From Deltaproteobacteria bacterium (lineage in GTDB: Bacteria; Desulfobacterota; Deferrimicrobia; Deferrimicrobiales; Deferrimicrobiaceae), in NCBI GenBank assembly GCA_025357175.1, contig JANXPS010000049.1, positions 1 to 34,281 of the forward strand: a stretch of 34,281 bases of DNA. Direction: 5' to 3'. Of the stretch, positions 8,644 through 19,829 are shown piece by piece. Each line of letters begins with the position of its first letter. Position 1 is the first letter of the stretch. Below the pieces are notes generated by a model that searched no databases, was not told the DNA's origin, and saw only the letters and a list, made by a program, of their open reading frames with translations. The position numbers and the translations under genes were made by a program.

Positions 8644-9000
8644 ATGGACACCAAGGTGTTGGAAAAGTGCCGGGAAGCGCTTCAGCGTCAGATGAACGAA
8701 CTGATGGCCGAAACGGGTAAAACCCTTTCGGACATGACGCTGGGTCCGGAAGACAACTTCCCCGACCCCACTGACCGCGCCGCGCTCGAGTCCGACCGCA
8801 ACTTCACGCTTCGTCTCCGGGATCGCGAGCGCAAGCTGATCGCCAAGATCAAGGAGGCGATCAAGCGGATCGAAGGCGGCACCTTCGGCACCTGCGAATC
8901 GTGCGGCGGGGAGATCGAGGAAAAGCGCATGATCGCTCGCCCCGTCACCACCGAGTGCATCGACTGCAAGACCGCCGCCGAGGAAGAGGAAGTCCGATAG
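8644..9000 (+). CDS. dksA: DksA/TraR C4-type zinc finger transcription factor
   Basis: Coiled-coil tip DPTDRA (DxxDxA) and CESCGG-x-CIDC zinc finger. Confidence 0.93.
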   Translation: MDTKVLEKCREALQRQMNELMAETGKTLSDMTLGPEDNFPDPTDRAALESDRNFTLRLRDRERKLIAKIKEAIKRIEGGTFGTCESCGGEIEEKRMIARPVTTECIDCKTAAEEEEVR

Positions 9001-9079
9001 AAACGGGCCGGTGCGGCATCGCACGCCGCCCCCATCCCCATTGCAGCAGCTTTCCCGTCAATAATCCCCCGGAGGCCCA

Positions 9080-10075
9080 ATGACCGAACTTCGAAAAGAC
9101 CCGATCGTGGGCCGCTGGGTCATCATCTCCACCGAACGCGCCAAGCGTCCTCACGACGTATCGGAGCAGGCCGCCCCCCGGGTCGCCGGCGTCTGCCCTC
9201 TGTGCCCCGGCAGCGAGCGGATGACGCCCCCCGAAATCATGGCGTTCCGTCCGGACGGCGGCGCCAACGACGCCAACTGGACCGTCCGCGTCGTTCCCAA
9301 CAAGTTTCCGGCGCTGCGCATCGAGGGCGACCTCGGCAAGGCGGCCGAGGGGCTCTACGACCGGATGAACGGCGTCGGCGCCCACGAGGTCGTGATCGAG
9401 AGCGAGCGCCACGACGTCGACCTCTACGACCTTCCGCCCAAGCAGTTCGAGGACGTGCTCTGGGCCTACCGGGAACGTCTCATCGATCTCAAGAAAGACA
9501 AGCGCGTCAAGTCCGTCATGATCTTCAAGAACCACGGCTCGGCGGCGGGCGCCTCGCTTGCCCACAGCCACTCCCAGCTCATCGCGCTGCCGATCGTGCC
9601 CAAGCGCGTCATCGAGGAGATGACCGGCTGCAAGAATTATTACCGGTTCCGGGACCGCTGCCTTTTCTGCGACATCACGATGCAGGAGATGGACCAGAAA
9701 AGCCGCATCGTCGAGGAGAACGGCGAATTCGTCGCCTACGCCCCGTATGCCCCGCGGTTCCCGTTCGAGACCTGGATCGTCCCCAAGCGGCACCAGTGCG
9801 CCTACGAGATGATCGAATTCGAGCAGATCCGATCGCTGGCCGCAATCTTCCGCCGGACGCTTCGGCGCCTCAATCTCGCGCTCGAAAATCCGCCGTTCAA
9901 CTACATCATCCACAGCGCCGCCTTCCAGGAAGGCGCGGCCGACTATTACCACTGGCACATCGAGATCATGCCGAAACTGACCAAGGTCGCCGGCTTCGAA
10001 TGGGGCTCCGGATTCTACATCAACCCCACCCCGCCCGAAGAGGCGGCGAAGTTCCTGCGCGAACTGCCCGAGTAA
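9080..10075 (+). CDS. galT: Galactose-1-phosphate uridylyltransferase
   Basis: LRKDPIVGRWVIISTERAKRP start; HSHSQLIALP HIT-type motif; YYHWHIEIMPKLT. Confidence 0.93.
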   Translation: MTELRKDPIVGRWVIISTERAKRPHDVSEQAAPRVAGVCPLCPGSERMTPPEIMAFRPDGGANDANWTVRVVPNKFPALRIEGDLGKAAEGLYDRMNGVGAHEVVIESERHDVDLYDLPPKQFEDVLWAYRERLIDLKKDKRVKSVMIFKNHGSAAGASLAHSHSQLIALPIVPKRVIEEMTGCKNYYRFRDRCLFCDITMQEMDQKSRIVEENGEFVAYAPYAPRFPFETWIVPKRHQCAYEMIEFEQIRSLAAIFRRTLRRLNLALENPPFNYIIHSAAFQEGAADYYHWHIEIMPKLTKVAGFEWGSGFYINPTPPEEAAKFLRELPE

Positions 10076-10080
10076 GGGAA

Positions 10081-11538
10081 ATGAAGGTACTCATCGTATC
10101 CTCCGAGGCCGTCCCGTTCGCCAAGACGGGAGGGCTTGCCGACGTCTGCGGCGCGCTTCCCGGGGCTTTGCGGCGGATCGGGATCGAGGCCGACATCGCG
10201 TTGCCGTTCTACGGCTCGATCGATCCGGCCCGCTTCGGGACGATGCACGCCGGCTCCTCCATCCCGGTCCCGCTCGGACATCGCGAGGAGGCGGGCTCGG
10301 TCGACGAGATCGTGGGCGGCGACGGCTTCCGCACATTCCTGGTGCGCAACGACCGCCTCTTCCACCGGGAATTCCTCTACGGCACCAAGGACGGCGACTA
10401 CGTCGACAACTGCGAGCGCTTCACCTTCTTCTGCCGCGCCCTGATGGAATGGATCCGGCGCACCGGCCGGCATTACGACGTCATCCACTGCAACGACTGG
10501 CAGTCCGCCCTGATTCCCGCCTACCTCAAGACGCTCTACTCGCACGACCCGGCGTTTCACGGCACCGGTTCGCTCTTCACCATCCACAACCTGGGCTACC
10601 AGGGGATCTTCTGGAACCACGACCTGCCGCTGACGGGGCTCGGCTGGGACCTCTTCACCCCGCAGGGCGTCGAGTTCTACGGCAAGCTCAACGTCCTCAA
10701 GGCGGGTCTCGTGTTCGCCGACTTGCTGTCCACCGTCAGCCCGACCTACGCCCGCGAGGTGCAGACGGGCGAATACGGCTACGGGCTCGAAGGGGTGCTG
10801 CACGAGCGCCGGGAGGCGCTGGTCGGCATTCTCAACGGCGTCGATTACGACGAGTGGAATCCCGCGACGGATCGCTTCATCGCGGCGCCCTATTCGGCGG
10901 ACGACCTGTCCGGCAAGCTGGCCTGCCGCGCCGAGCTGCTGCGCGAGTTCGGCCTGCACGACAGCCCCGACGAGCCGGTGGCCGGATTCATCGGGCGCCT
11001 GAGCGAACAGAAGGGGGTCGACCTGATCGAACGGGCGGGCGAGTGGATCGCGGGCAGTCCGATGCGTCTCGTCGTCCTGGGCCTCGGGGAGCGGCGCTAC
11101 GAGGATGCGCTGACCGAACTGGCCGGAAGGTTCCCGGGAAGGATCTCGGTCCGCCTTGGCTACGACAACCGGCTCGCGCACATGATCGAGGCCGGCTCCG
11201 ACCTCTACCTGATGCCCTCCCGCTACGAGCCGTGCGGCCTCAACCAGATCTACAGCCTCCGCTACGGCGCGATCCCGGTCGTCCGCAAGACGGGCGGGCT
11301 GGCCGACACGGTCGTCGACGCCGACGCGTTCCCATCCGACGGCACCGGCTTCGTGTTCTCCGGCTACGACTCCGGCGAATTCACCGGCGCGGTCGCCCGC
11401 GCGCTCGAGGCGTTCCGCGACACGGCCCGGCGCGATTCGATCATCCGGCGCGGCATGACGCGCGACTTCTCCTGGGATGCCTCCGCCCGGGCCTATGCCG
11501 CCCTTTACGGAAGGGTGGCGGCCATGGCCGCCCGCTAG
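10081..11538 (+). CDS. glgA: Glycogen (starch) synthase, GT5
   Basis: MKVLIVSSEAVPFAKTGGLADVCGALPGAL KxGGL motif; HCNDWQSALIPAYLK; SRYEPCGLNQIYSLRYGAIPVVRKTGGLADTV. Confidence 0.96.
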   Translation: MKVLIVSSEAVPFAKTGGLADVCGALPGALRRIGIEADIALPFYGSIDPARFGTMHAGSSIPVPLGHREEAGSVDEIVGGDGFRTFLVRNDRLFHREFLYGTKDGDYVDNCERFTFFCRALMEWIRRTGRHYDVIHCNDWQSALIPAYLKTLYSHDPAFHGTGSLFTIHNLGYQGIFWNHDLPLTGLGWDLFTPQGVEFYGKLNVLKAGLVFADLLSTVSPTYAREVQTGEYGYGLEGVLHERREALVGILNGVDYDEWNPATDRFIAAPYSADDLSGKLACRAELLREFGLHDSPDEPVAGFIGRLSEQKGVDLIERAGEWIAGSPMRLVVLGLGERRYEDALTELAGRFPGRISVRLGYDNRLAHMIEAGSDLYLMPSRYEPCGLNQIYSLRYGAIPVVRKTGGLADTVVDADAFPSDGTGFVFSGYDSGEFTGAVARALEAFRDTARRDSIIRRGMTRDFSWDASARAYAALYGRVAAMAAR

Positions 11539-11553
11539 CCTCACGGGGCCGAC

Positions 11554-14016
11554 TTGAAAACCGGAAGCGAACGTCCCGCCTACGTGCTGTCCCGCGTCAT
11601 CGAGATCTGCAACTCCAACGTCCAGATCGAGAACCGGCTGAAACACATCTGCGATTTCCTGTGCAAGGAAACGTTCGCCGACTGCGTCTGCGTCTACGGC
11701 CGCGAGCAGCGAACGGGGCTCCTGCACCCCTGGGTCTCTTCCTGCATGCAGATCCAGGAGTGTTCGCAGATGCCGTTCCGTCTCCGTCCGGGCGAGAGTA
11801 TCGCCGGAAAATCCGCACAGAAAAGGGCGCCGCTTTTTTTCCAGGACGTCCGGAAGATACCTCCGTCGCTTCCCGATCCGCGGGAGCTCCGGGACTTCAC
11901 GTCGATCCTGTCCATCCCGGTGATGGACGACGTCTACCTCTACGGCGTCATGAACCTGTCCTCCTCGGCTCCCGCGAAATATTCGGAGGACGAGGCGGCG
12001 CTCATGCGCACGGTCGCCGTCGAGGTGGCGGGCGCGATCCGGAACAGCCGTCTCTACCACGACGCCCGCAAGCGTGTTTCCGAGCTGGTCACCCTGAACG
12101 AGATCGGGCGGGCGATCACCTCCACCTTCCACGTCCGGGACCTGCTGGGATACGTCGCCAAGACCACTTCCCGGCTGCTCCAGGCCGACGGCTGCACGAT
12201 TCGCCTCGCGGAAGGGGCGTCGAAGGGGCACCTCAAGGTCATGGTCGACGAGGGCTACCTCCGGGCCGGCATCCGGAAAGAGCTGCGCGACCAGGGAAAA
12301 CGACTTGCCGAGCACATCGCGCGGGACCTTAAGCCGGTTCTCATCAACGGGCCCGAGGATTCCCCCGCGTGGGCCTCCCTTTCGAAAGACGGGGTCGCCT
12401 CCTTCCTGGGGCTGCCGATCCTGTCCAAGGGGAAGGCGCTCGGGGTCATCAGCTACTATTCCTATTCCCCGACGCTCGTGTTCGACATGGAAGTGGTCAA
12501 CCTGATGCAGACCGTCTGCAGCCAGCTTGCCAACATGATCGAAAACGCGACGATGTACCGCGAGGCTCAGCAGCTCGCGCAGGAGAACCAGGACAAGGTG
12601 CAGCGGCTGTCCACGCTTTACGACGTGGCGCAGGCGCTCATGGCCACGGTCAAGACGGAACCGCTGCTCCAGGCCATGCTTTACGCGCTCACGTCGCCGA
12701 AGGGCCTCAACTTCAGCCGGGCGATCCTTTTCCTCTTGTCGGAAGACGGAACAAGTCTCGATGGCCGGATGGGGATGGGGCCTCGCAACCGGGGGGAGGT
12801 GCGACGCCTGGCGAAACTCGCCGCATCGGTTTCCGGCGGGATCGAGGGACCGGGCGAGGCGGTCATCGGAAAGATGCTCTGGCCCGACATCGAGCTCATC
12901 CGGATTCCCGTGACGACGGGAGGCTGTCTCGTCGCGCAGGCGGTCAACGAGCAGCGCGCCATCCGGACCGAGACCGGCTGCGGCGGCGCCGATTCGGACC
13001 GCCTCGAGGGATTCTGCGCGATGCACGCGTCCGCCTACGCCACCGTTCCCCTGATCGTCAAGGGGCAGGCGCGCGGGGCGATCTACGTCGACAACCAGTT
13101 CCGGGAACGGGAGATCACCGACGAGGACATCCAGGTGCTCACCATGTTCGCCTCCGAGGCGTCTCTCGCGATGGAAAACGCCTCCCTTTACGAGCGTCTC
13201 GAGAAGGCGCTGCAATCCGTCCGGGCCACCCAGGACAAGCTGCTTCAGAGCGAGAAGCTCGCGGCGCTGGGCGAGATGGCGGCCAAGATCGCCCACGAGA
13301 TCAAGAACCCGCTCACGGTCATCGGCGGTTTCGCGGCCCGCATCGTCTCGAAGGGCAAGTCGGGCGAGGTCGACACGGGGATGGCGGTCCGCTATTCCCG
13401 CATCATCCAGAAGGAAGTTCAGCGGCTCGAGCGGATCCTGCAGGAGACGCTCTATTTCTCGCGGGAGGTGGCGCCCAGCGTCCGCAGCGTCGACGTCAAC
13501 ACCGAGATTCGCGAGGTGCTGCTGATGTTCCGCGACGAGCTCGAGGAGTCGCGGATCACGATCGTCGGCGATTTCGCCGAGGAGCTGCCGATCATCTCGG
13601 TCGATCCCGACCAGCTCCACCAGGTGATGTGGAACCTGATCTCGAACGCGGTGCAGACGATGGGACAGGGCGGGATGCTGACGCTGGCGACGCGCGCTTC
13701 CTTCCCCGAAGAGGGCGACGGGATCGTCCTCCTGATCGGCGATACCGGGGGTGGCATCCCGCACGACGTGGTGCATAATATCTTCAACCCCTTCTTCACG
13801 ACCAAATCCAAGGGAACCGGTCTCGGGCTTCCGATCGTCCACGCCATCATCGAGCGGCACGGCGGCACGATCCACCTCGACAACCGGGAAGGGGTCGGCG
13901 TCACATTCACGATCTACCTGCCCCGCTTCCCCAAGGAAACGGGGGCGTCGGGGCGGCTGCTCGACCAGATCCGGAAAGGCGGAACGAATGAAACCGGAAC
14001 TAAGATCAATCCGTGA
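11554..14016 (+). CDS. Soluble multi-GAF sensor histidine kinase
   Basis: GAF-like modules; H box LGEMAAKIAHEIKNPLTVIGGFA; N box QVMWNLISNAVQTM; G boxes GDTGGGIPHDV and TKSKGTGLGLPIV; TTG start. Confidence 0.93.
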   Translation: MKTGSERPAYVLSRVIEICNSNVQIENRLKHICDFLCKETFADCVCVYGREQRTGLLHPWVSSCMQIQECSQMPFRLRPGESIAGKSAQKRAPLFFQDVRKIPPSLPDPRELRDFTSILSIPVMDDVYLYGVMNLSSSAPAKYSEDEAALMRTVAVEVAGAIRNSRLYHDARKRVSELVTLNEIGRAITSTFHVRDLLGYVAKTTSRLLQADGCTIRLAEGASKGHLKVMVDEGYLRAGIRKELRDQGKRLAEHIARDLKPVLINGPEDSPAWASLSKDGVASFLGLPILSKGKALGVISYYSYSPTLVFDMEVVNLMQTVCSQLANMIENATMYREAQQLAQENQDKVQRLSTLYDVAQALMATVKTEPLLQAMLYALTSPKGLNFSRAILFLLSEDGTSLDGRMGMGPRNRGEVRRLAKLAASVSGGIEGPGEAVIGKMLWPDIELIRIPVTTGGCLVAQAVNEQRAIRTETGCGGADSDRLEGFCAMHASAYATVPLIVKGQARGAIYVDNQFREREITDEDIQVLTMFASEASLAMENASLYERLEKALQSVRATQDKLLQSEKLAALGEMAAKIAHEIKNPLTVIGGFAARIVSKGKSGEVDTGMAVRYSRIIQKEVQRLERILQETLYFSREVAPSVRSVDVNTEIREVLLMFRDELEESRITIVGDFAEELPIISVDPDQLHQVMWNLISNAVQTMGQGGMLTLATRASFPEEGDGIVLLIGDTGGGIPHDVVHNIFNPFFTTKSKGTGLGLPIVHAIIERHGGTIHLDNREGVGVTFTIYLPRFPKETGASGRLLDQIRKGGTNETGTKINP

Positions 14017-15081
14017 CAAGGTCGAGGCGGGGACGCGCCTGACGGACGACGACGCCCTGACGCTCTACCGGTCGCGCGACCTGATTGCGGTGGGCGAGAT
14101 GGCCGACCTTGCGAACCGCCGGAAAAACGGCGACCGCGTCTACTTCATCGTCAACCGGCACATCAACCCGACCAACATCTGCATCAACCGGTGCAAGTTC
14201 TGCGCGTTCAGCAAGAGCGAGGACGAGCCGCTTGCCTACACGATGACGATGGAAGAGATCCTGTCGCGCGCCGAAGAGGCGCAGGCGCAGAAGGCGACCG
14301 AGCTCCACATCGTCGGCGGGCTGCACCCCCGCCTGCCTTTCGGCTTCTACCTCGAGATGCTGCGGACGCTGCGCGAACGCTTCCCCTCGATGCACATCCA
14401 GGCCTTCACGGCGGTCGAGATCGACTATTTCGCGCAGATCACCGGCCTGCCGCTGCCCGAGGTCATCTCGCAGCTGAAAGAAGCGGGGCTCGGCAGCCTC
14501 CCGGGCGGCGGTGCCGAAATCTTCGCCCCCGAGGTCCGCGCCGCGATCTGTCCCGAGAAGATTCCCGGCAGCCGGTGGCTCGAAGTGATGGAGGCGGTCC
14601 ACGCTGCGGGGCTCAAGAGCAACGCCACGATGCTGTACGGCCACGTCGAATCGCTCGAATCGCGCGTCGGCCACATGCGTCTTTTGCGCGAGCTGCAGGA
14701 TCGCACGGGCGGCTTCCAGGCGTTCATCCCGCTGGCCTTCCACCCCAAGAACACCGAGATCGCCAAAGGGTTCACGACCGGCGTCGAAGACCTCATGGCG
14801 CTTGCGGTCGGGCGGCTCTACCTCGACAACTTCGCGCACATCAAGTCGTTCTGGATCATGGTCGGTCCCAAGCTCGCCCAGGTTTCCCTCCACTTCGGCG
14901 TCGACGACATCGACGGCACGGTGGTCGAGGAGAAGATCACGCACGCCGCCGGGGCGCAGGCCGGGCAGGAGATGGGCGTTTCCGACCTGGTGACGATGAT
15001 CCGGCAGGCCGGACGCATTCCGGTCGAGCGCGACACCCTCTACAACGTGGTGCGGGAATTCCCGGCCGAGGGCGTTCGCGC

Positions 15082-15085
<4 letters not shown>
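13988..15085 (+). CDS. mqnE: Aminofutalosine synthase (radical SAM), menaquinone futalosine pathway
   Basis: NRHINPTNICINRCKFCAFSKSEDEPLAYTMTMEEIL (CxxxCxxC), IVGGLHPRLPFGFYLEMLR; overlaps HK 3' end by 29 bp. Confidence 0.94.
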
Positions 15086-16151
<1,066 letters not shown>

Positions 16152-16164
<13 letters not shown>

Positions 16165-17429
16165 AATTCGTCCGCGAGAACATCGGCACCGTCGAGGAGG
16201 CGCTGCGAAAACGACGCTCCGACCTTTCGCTGGAAGGATTCCGCGGACTCGACGAAAAGCGGCGCACGATGCTTACCGCAGTCGAGACGCTGCGCGCCGA
16301 GCGCAACGCGGCCTCCGAGGAGATCGGCCGGCTGCGGCGCGAAAAGCAGGATGCGGCCGGGCTGATGGAACGGATGAAAGCGGTTTCCGCAGCGATCAAG
16401 GAGGCCGAGACCGGGCTGCCCGATATCGAGGCGCGGATGGATGCGCTGCTGCTCAACATCCCCAACATCCCCGACGCCTCCGTCCCCGACGGGGCCGGCG
16501 AGGAAGACAACCCGGTGATCCGCACCTGGGGCACGCCGCGCGAATTCGATTTCCCGGTCAGGGACCACGTCGACATCGGCGAGTCGCTCGACATCCTCGA
16601 TTTCGAGCGGGCGACCAAGATCGCCGGCGGGCGCTTCTGCCTCCTGAAAGGCGCGGGGGCGCGGATCGAGCGTGCGCTGATCAACTTCATGCTCGACGTC
16701 CACACGGGCGAGCACGGCTACACCGAGATGCTCCCGCCGTTCATGGCCAACTCGGCGTCGTTCCTGGGCACCGGGCAGCTTCCGAAGTTCGAGGACGACC
16801 TGTTCAAGGTCGAAGGCACCGACTACTACCTCATCCCGACCGCGGAAGTGCCGGTGACCAACATCGTGCGCGACGAAATTCTCGACGAGGGGGTCCTGCC
16901 GCTCAAGATGACGGCCTACACCCCCTGCTTCCGGAAGGAGGCCGGCTCCTACGGCAGGGATGTCCGCGGCATGATCCGGCAGCACCAGTTCAACAAGGTC
17001 GAGCTGGTCGCGATATCGAAACCCGAGAGCGCCTTCGAGGAACTCGAAAAACTGACATCGCACGCCGAGGAGATCCTCAAGCGGCTCGGCCTGCCCTACC
17101 GCGTGGTGACGCTGTGCACCGGCGACATGGGCTTCTCCTCGGCCAAGACGTACGACATCGAGGTGTGGCTGCCGTCGCAGGGCCGCTACCGCGAGATCTC
17201 GTCCTGCAGCTGCTTTTCCGATTTCCAGGCACGGCGCGCGAAGATCCGCTTCCGCGACGGCACCACGGGCAAGACGCGTCTGGCGTACACGCTCAACGGC
17301 TCCGGGCTGGCGGTCGGCCGCACGTCGGTCGCGATTCTCGAGAACTACCAACAGCCGGACGGCTCCGTGACCGTTCCCGAGGCGCTTCGCCCCTACATGG
17401 GCGGGATCGACCGGATTGTCCGGCGATAG
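16152..17429 (+). CDS. serS: Seryl-tRNA synthetase
   Basis: [21 protein letters not shown]; class II motif 2 [26 protein letters not shown]; motif 3 [18 protein letters not shown]. Confidence 0.97.
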
Positions 17430-17480
17430 TACGCATTTCCCGGCGCATCCCAAGATTTTGTCCGCCGATGGCGCCTCATC

Positions 17481-17489
17481 TGGTACAAT
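17481..17489 (+). promoter_or_regulatory. Possible extended -10 promoter for ferritin-like gene/greA
   Basis: TGGTACAAT (TGn-TACAAT) in the serS-ferritin intergenic region; -35 match TTGTCC has a long (20 bp) spacer. Confidence 0.4.
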
Positions 17490-17567
17490 TTTTATCCTGT
17501 TCCGGCAATTGCCGCGTCTTATTCCCATGATAAACGTTCACAAAAAACGACAGGGGGGGTTATCGTC

Positions 17568-18095
17568 ATGAATCAGATTCCGGAGATCGTACTCGTCGTT
17601 CACCAGGCAATCGAGCACGAAAAGGAGGCGATCAGCATGTACCTCCATTTCGCCAAATTGACCAAGGACGCCAAGGCCAAGAACGTCCTCATCAACCTCG
17701 CGGCCGACGAGGTCGGCCATATGACCAAGCTTGAGGACTATCTTGCGGCACTCCTGCAGGGCAAGGCCTCCATCCCGGGGGCGATGGTCCCCTCCGAGGC
17801 GATGGCTTCCGTGATGACCCGGAGCATCAAGCTCGAGGAGTTCGACAAGAAGCTGCTTGAGAAGGCCGACGAGGTCCGCATCCTCGAGCTGGCGATCGAC
17901 AAGGAGATCAAGGCGAATCTCGGCTACATCGAAATGGCCGCCAAGGCGCACAGCGACGAGGGCAAGGCGATGTTCCTGTCGCTGGCCGCCGAAGAAGATC
18001 TCCACGCCCGGATCCTGCGCGCCGAGGTCGATGCACTCGGGCAGGACGGCTTCTGGTTCGACATTCAGGAATTCACGATGGAGAAGCAACAGTAG
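17568..18095 (+). CDS. Ferritin-like / rubrerythrin-domain diiron protein
   Basis: Four-helix diiron pattern: AIEHEKEAIS, LAADEVGHM, AIDKEIKANLGYIEMA, LAAEEDLHARIL. Confidence 0.85.
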   Translation: MNQIPEIVLVVHQAIEHEKEAISMYLHFAKLTKDAKAKNVLINLAADEVGHMTKLEDYLAALLQGKASIPGAMVPSEAMASVMTRSIKLEEFDKKLLEKADEVRILELAIDKEIKANLGYIEMAAKAHSDEGKAMFLSLAAEEDLHARILRAEVDALGQDGFWFDIQEFTMEKQQ

Positions 18096-18117
18096 CAGGG
18101 AAGGATACGGAATCTCG

Positions 18118-18606
18118 ATGGAAATCATCAGGCAGGCGCGTCAGCGTCTAGAGGAAGAGCTCCAGCGGATCGACCACGAGTTGCGGGTCGACCTGCCAAA
18201 GGAGATCATGGTCGCGCTGGCGCAGGGAGACCTGTCCGAAAACGCCGAGTACGAGGCCGCCAAGGACCGGCAGTCCACGCTGCAGGCGCGCATGGGGCAG
18301 ATCCAGAAACGGCTTGCGGATCTTTCCCGCATCGACGTGAAGGGCATTCCCACCGATCGGGCGGGGCTCGGCAGCGAGGTGACGGTCGAGAACCTCGAGA
18401 CGGGCGACATCATCAGCTACACGCTCGTCATTCCCGAGGTCGCCGACGGCAAGAACAACCTGGTGTCGGTGGCGGCGCCGGTCGGGAAGGCGCTGCTCAA
18501 CCGGAAGGTCGGCGATACCGTCAACGTCGAGATTCCCAAGGGAAGCTACGAGTTCGAAGTCCAGAAGATCGTCACCACGTTCGGCGTCGTGCTCGAGGCG
18601 GAATAA
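18118..18606 (+). CDS. greA: Transcription elongation factor GreA/GreB family
   Basis: GDLSENAEYEAAKDRQ acidic-tip motif; C-terminal FKBP-like VSVAAPVGKALLNRKVGDTVNVEIPKGSYEFEV. Confidence 0.94.
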   Translation: MEIIRQARQRLEEELQRIDHELRVDLPKEIMVALAQGDLSENAEYEAAKDRQSTLQARMGQIQKRLADLSRIDVKGIPTDRAGLGSEVTVENLETGDIISYTLVIPEVADGKNNLVSVAAPVGKALLNRKVGDTVNVEIPKGSYEFEVQKIVTTFGVVLEAE

Positions 18607-18635
18607 CGCCGCGCCAGTCGTTGGTCGCGTTTTTA

Positions 18636-18679
18636 AAGGGGCGGGCGGCGCAAGAGCGCTTCCCGCCCTTGGTTTTTTT
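18636..18679 (+). terminator. Rho-independent terminator downstream of greA
   Basis: AAGGGGCGGGCGGCGCAAGAGCGCTTCCCGCCCTTGGTTTTTTT: long GC stem plus T7. Confidence 0.85.
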
Positions 18680-18684
18680 ACGGG

Positions 18685-19752
18685 TCACGCCAGTTCCGGG
18701 TATTTCCCCTTCACCTGGTCCACGATCCCCTTGACCTCTTCCGATCGGTTGCGTGGGCACACGAGCACCGCGTCCCCGCTGCGGACGACGACCACGTCTT
18801 CCATCCCGAGGACGGCGACGACGCCCCGGTCGGAGCGGACCAGCACGTTCCGGCAATCGGTGGCGATGACATTGCCGAAAAGAACGTTGCCCGACTCGCC
18901 GTGCCCCAGGAATTCGTGCAGCGACCGCCACGTCCCGATATCGTTCCAGCCCACGGCGGCCGGGACGACGAGAATCTCGGGTTCGTGCTCGAGCAGCCCG
19001 TGGTCGACCGAGACCGACGGGATCGCCCGGTACGCTTTTCGGATCGCGGCCTGGAATCCCGGTTTTCCCGCCTGCCGGAACGCGGACTCGAACGCGGCAT
19101 GCACGTCGGGCAGGTGGGCCCGGAGTCGTTGCCGGAACTCGGGGAGCCGGAAGAGGAAGAGGCCGCTGTTCCAGTCGAACCGGCCGGATCGCAGGAAGCG
19201 GCGTGCCGTCGCGGCGTCCGGTTTTTCGGCGAAGCGGCGGACGCGGAAGGCGCCCGTTTTCGGATCGCCGTACGGCTGGCCGCGCTCGATGTATCCGTAG
19301 CCGGTGGCGGGGTGGGTCGGGGGGATGCCGAGTGTCACGAAGCATCCGCTTTCCCGCGTCAATCGAAGCGCCCGGCGAAGGATGGCGCGGAATTCCTTGA
19401 GATCCGCGATCGCGTGATCGGCTGGTGAAGCGACCACCACCGCCTCGGGGTCTTTAAGGCGGATCGCGGCGGCGGCGAGGGCGACCGCGGGCGCCGTGTT
19501 CCGCCCCTCCGGTTCGAGCAGCAGGTTCTCCGGAGGAATGCCCAGGGCGGCCGGGGACAGATGCTCACGGTCCTTTTCACCCGCGACGACCCAGATGTTT
19601 CCGGGAGGAACGAGAGGCGCGAAGCGGCGGATCGTTTCGGCGATCATGGTTCCGTGCCCGGTCAGGTTCAGGAACTGCTTGGCACGCTTCGCCCGGCTTT
19701 CGGGCCAGAAGCGGGTTCCCGATCCGCCGGCCATCACGACCGCGTGATTCAT
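18685..19752 (-). CDS. manC: Mannose-1-phosphate guanylyltransferase (nucleotidyltransferase domain only)
   Basis: VVMAGGSGTRFWPESRAKRAKQFLNL; EPEGRNTAPAVALAA; FAEKPDAATARRFL; 355 aa, too short for a fused isomerase domain. Confidence 0.92.
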   Translation of the reverse strand: MNHAVVMAGGSGTRFWPESRAKRAKQFLNLTGHGTMIAETIRRFAPLVPPGNIWVVAGEKDREHLSPAALGIPPENLLLEPEGRNTAPAVALAAAAIRLKDPEAVVVASPADHAIADLKEFRAILRRALRLTRESGCFVTLGIPPTHPATGYGYIERGQPYGDPKTGAFRVRRFAEKPDAATARRFLRSGRFDWNSGLFLFRLPEFRQRLRAHLPDVHAAFESAFRQAGKPGFQAAIRKAYRAIPSVSVDHGLLEHEPEILVVPAAVGWNDIGTWRSLHEFLGHGESGNVLFGNVIATDCRNVLVRSDRGVVAVLGMEDVVVVRSGDAVLVCPRNRSEEVKGIVDQVKGKYPELA

Positions 19753-19829
19753 TCGTCTCCTCCGTGGAATGGCCCGGGAGCCGAATGATGGTGCGCCGCC
19801 CGTTCGCCGTTTGCGTTAGAATACATCCC

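Noticed and set aside
6012-8720. 902-aa plus-strand ORF
   Set aside because: Overlaps tonB in another frame and is antisense to the TPR glycosyltransferase; Arg/Gly/Glu-rich artefact.
10015-14019. 1334-aa minus-strand ORF antisense to galT/glgA/HK
   Set aside because: Spans three well-recognised plus-strand genes; composition (Arg/Asp/His/Val) is the mirror of GC-rich codon usage; no domain recognised.
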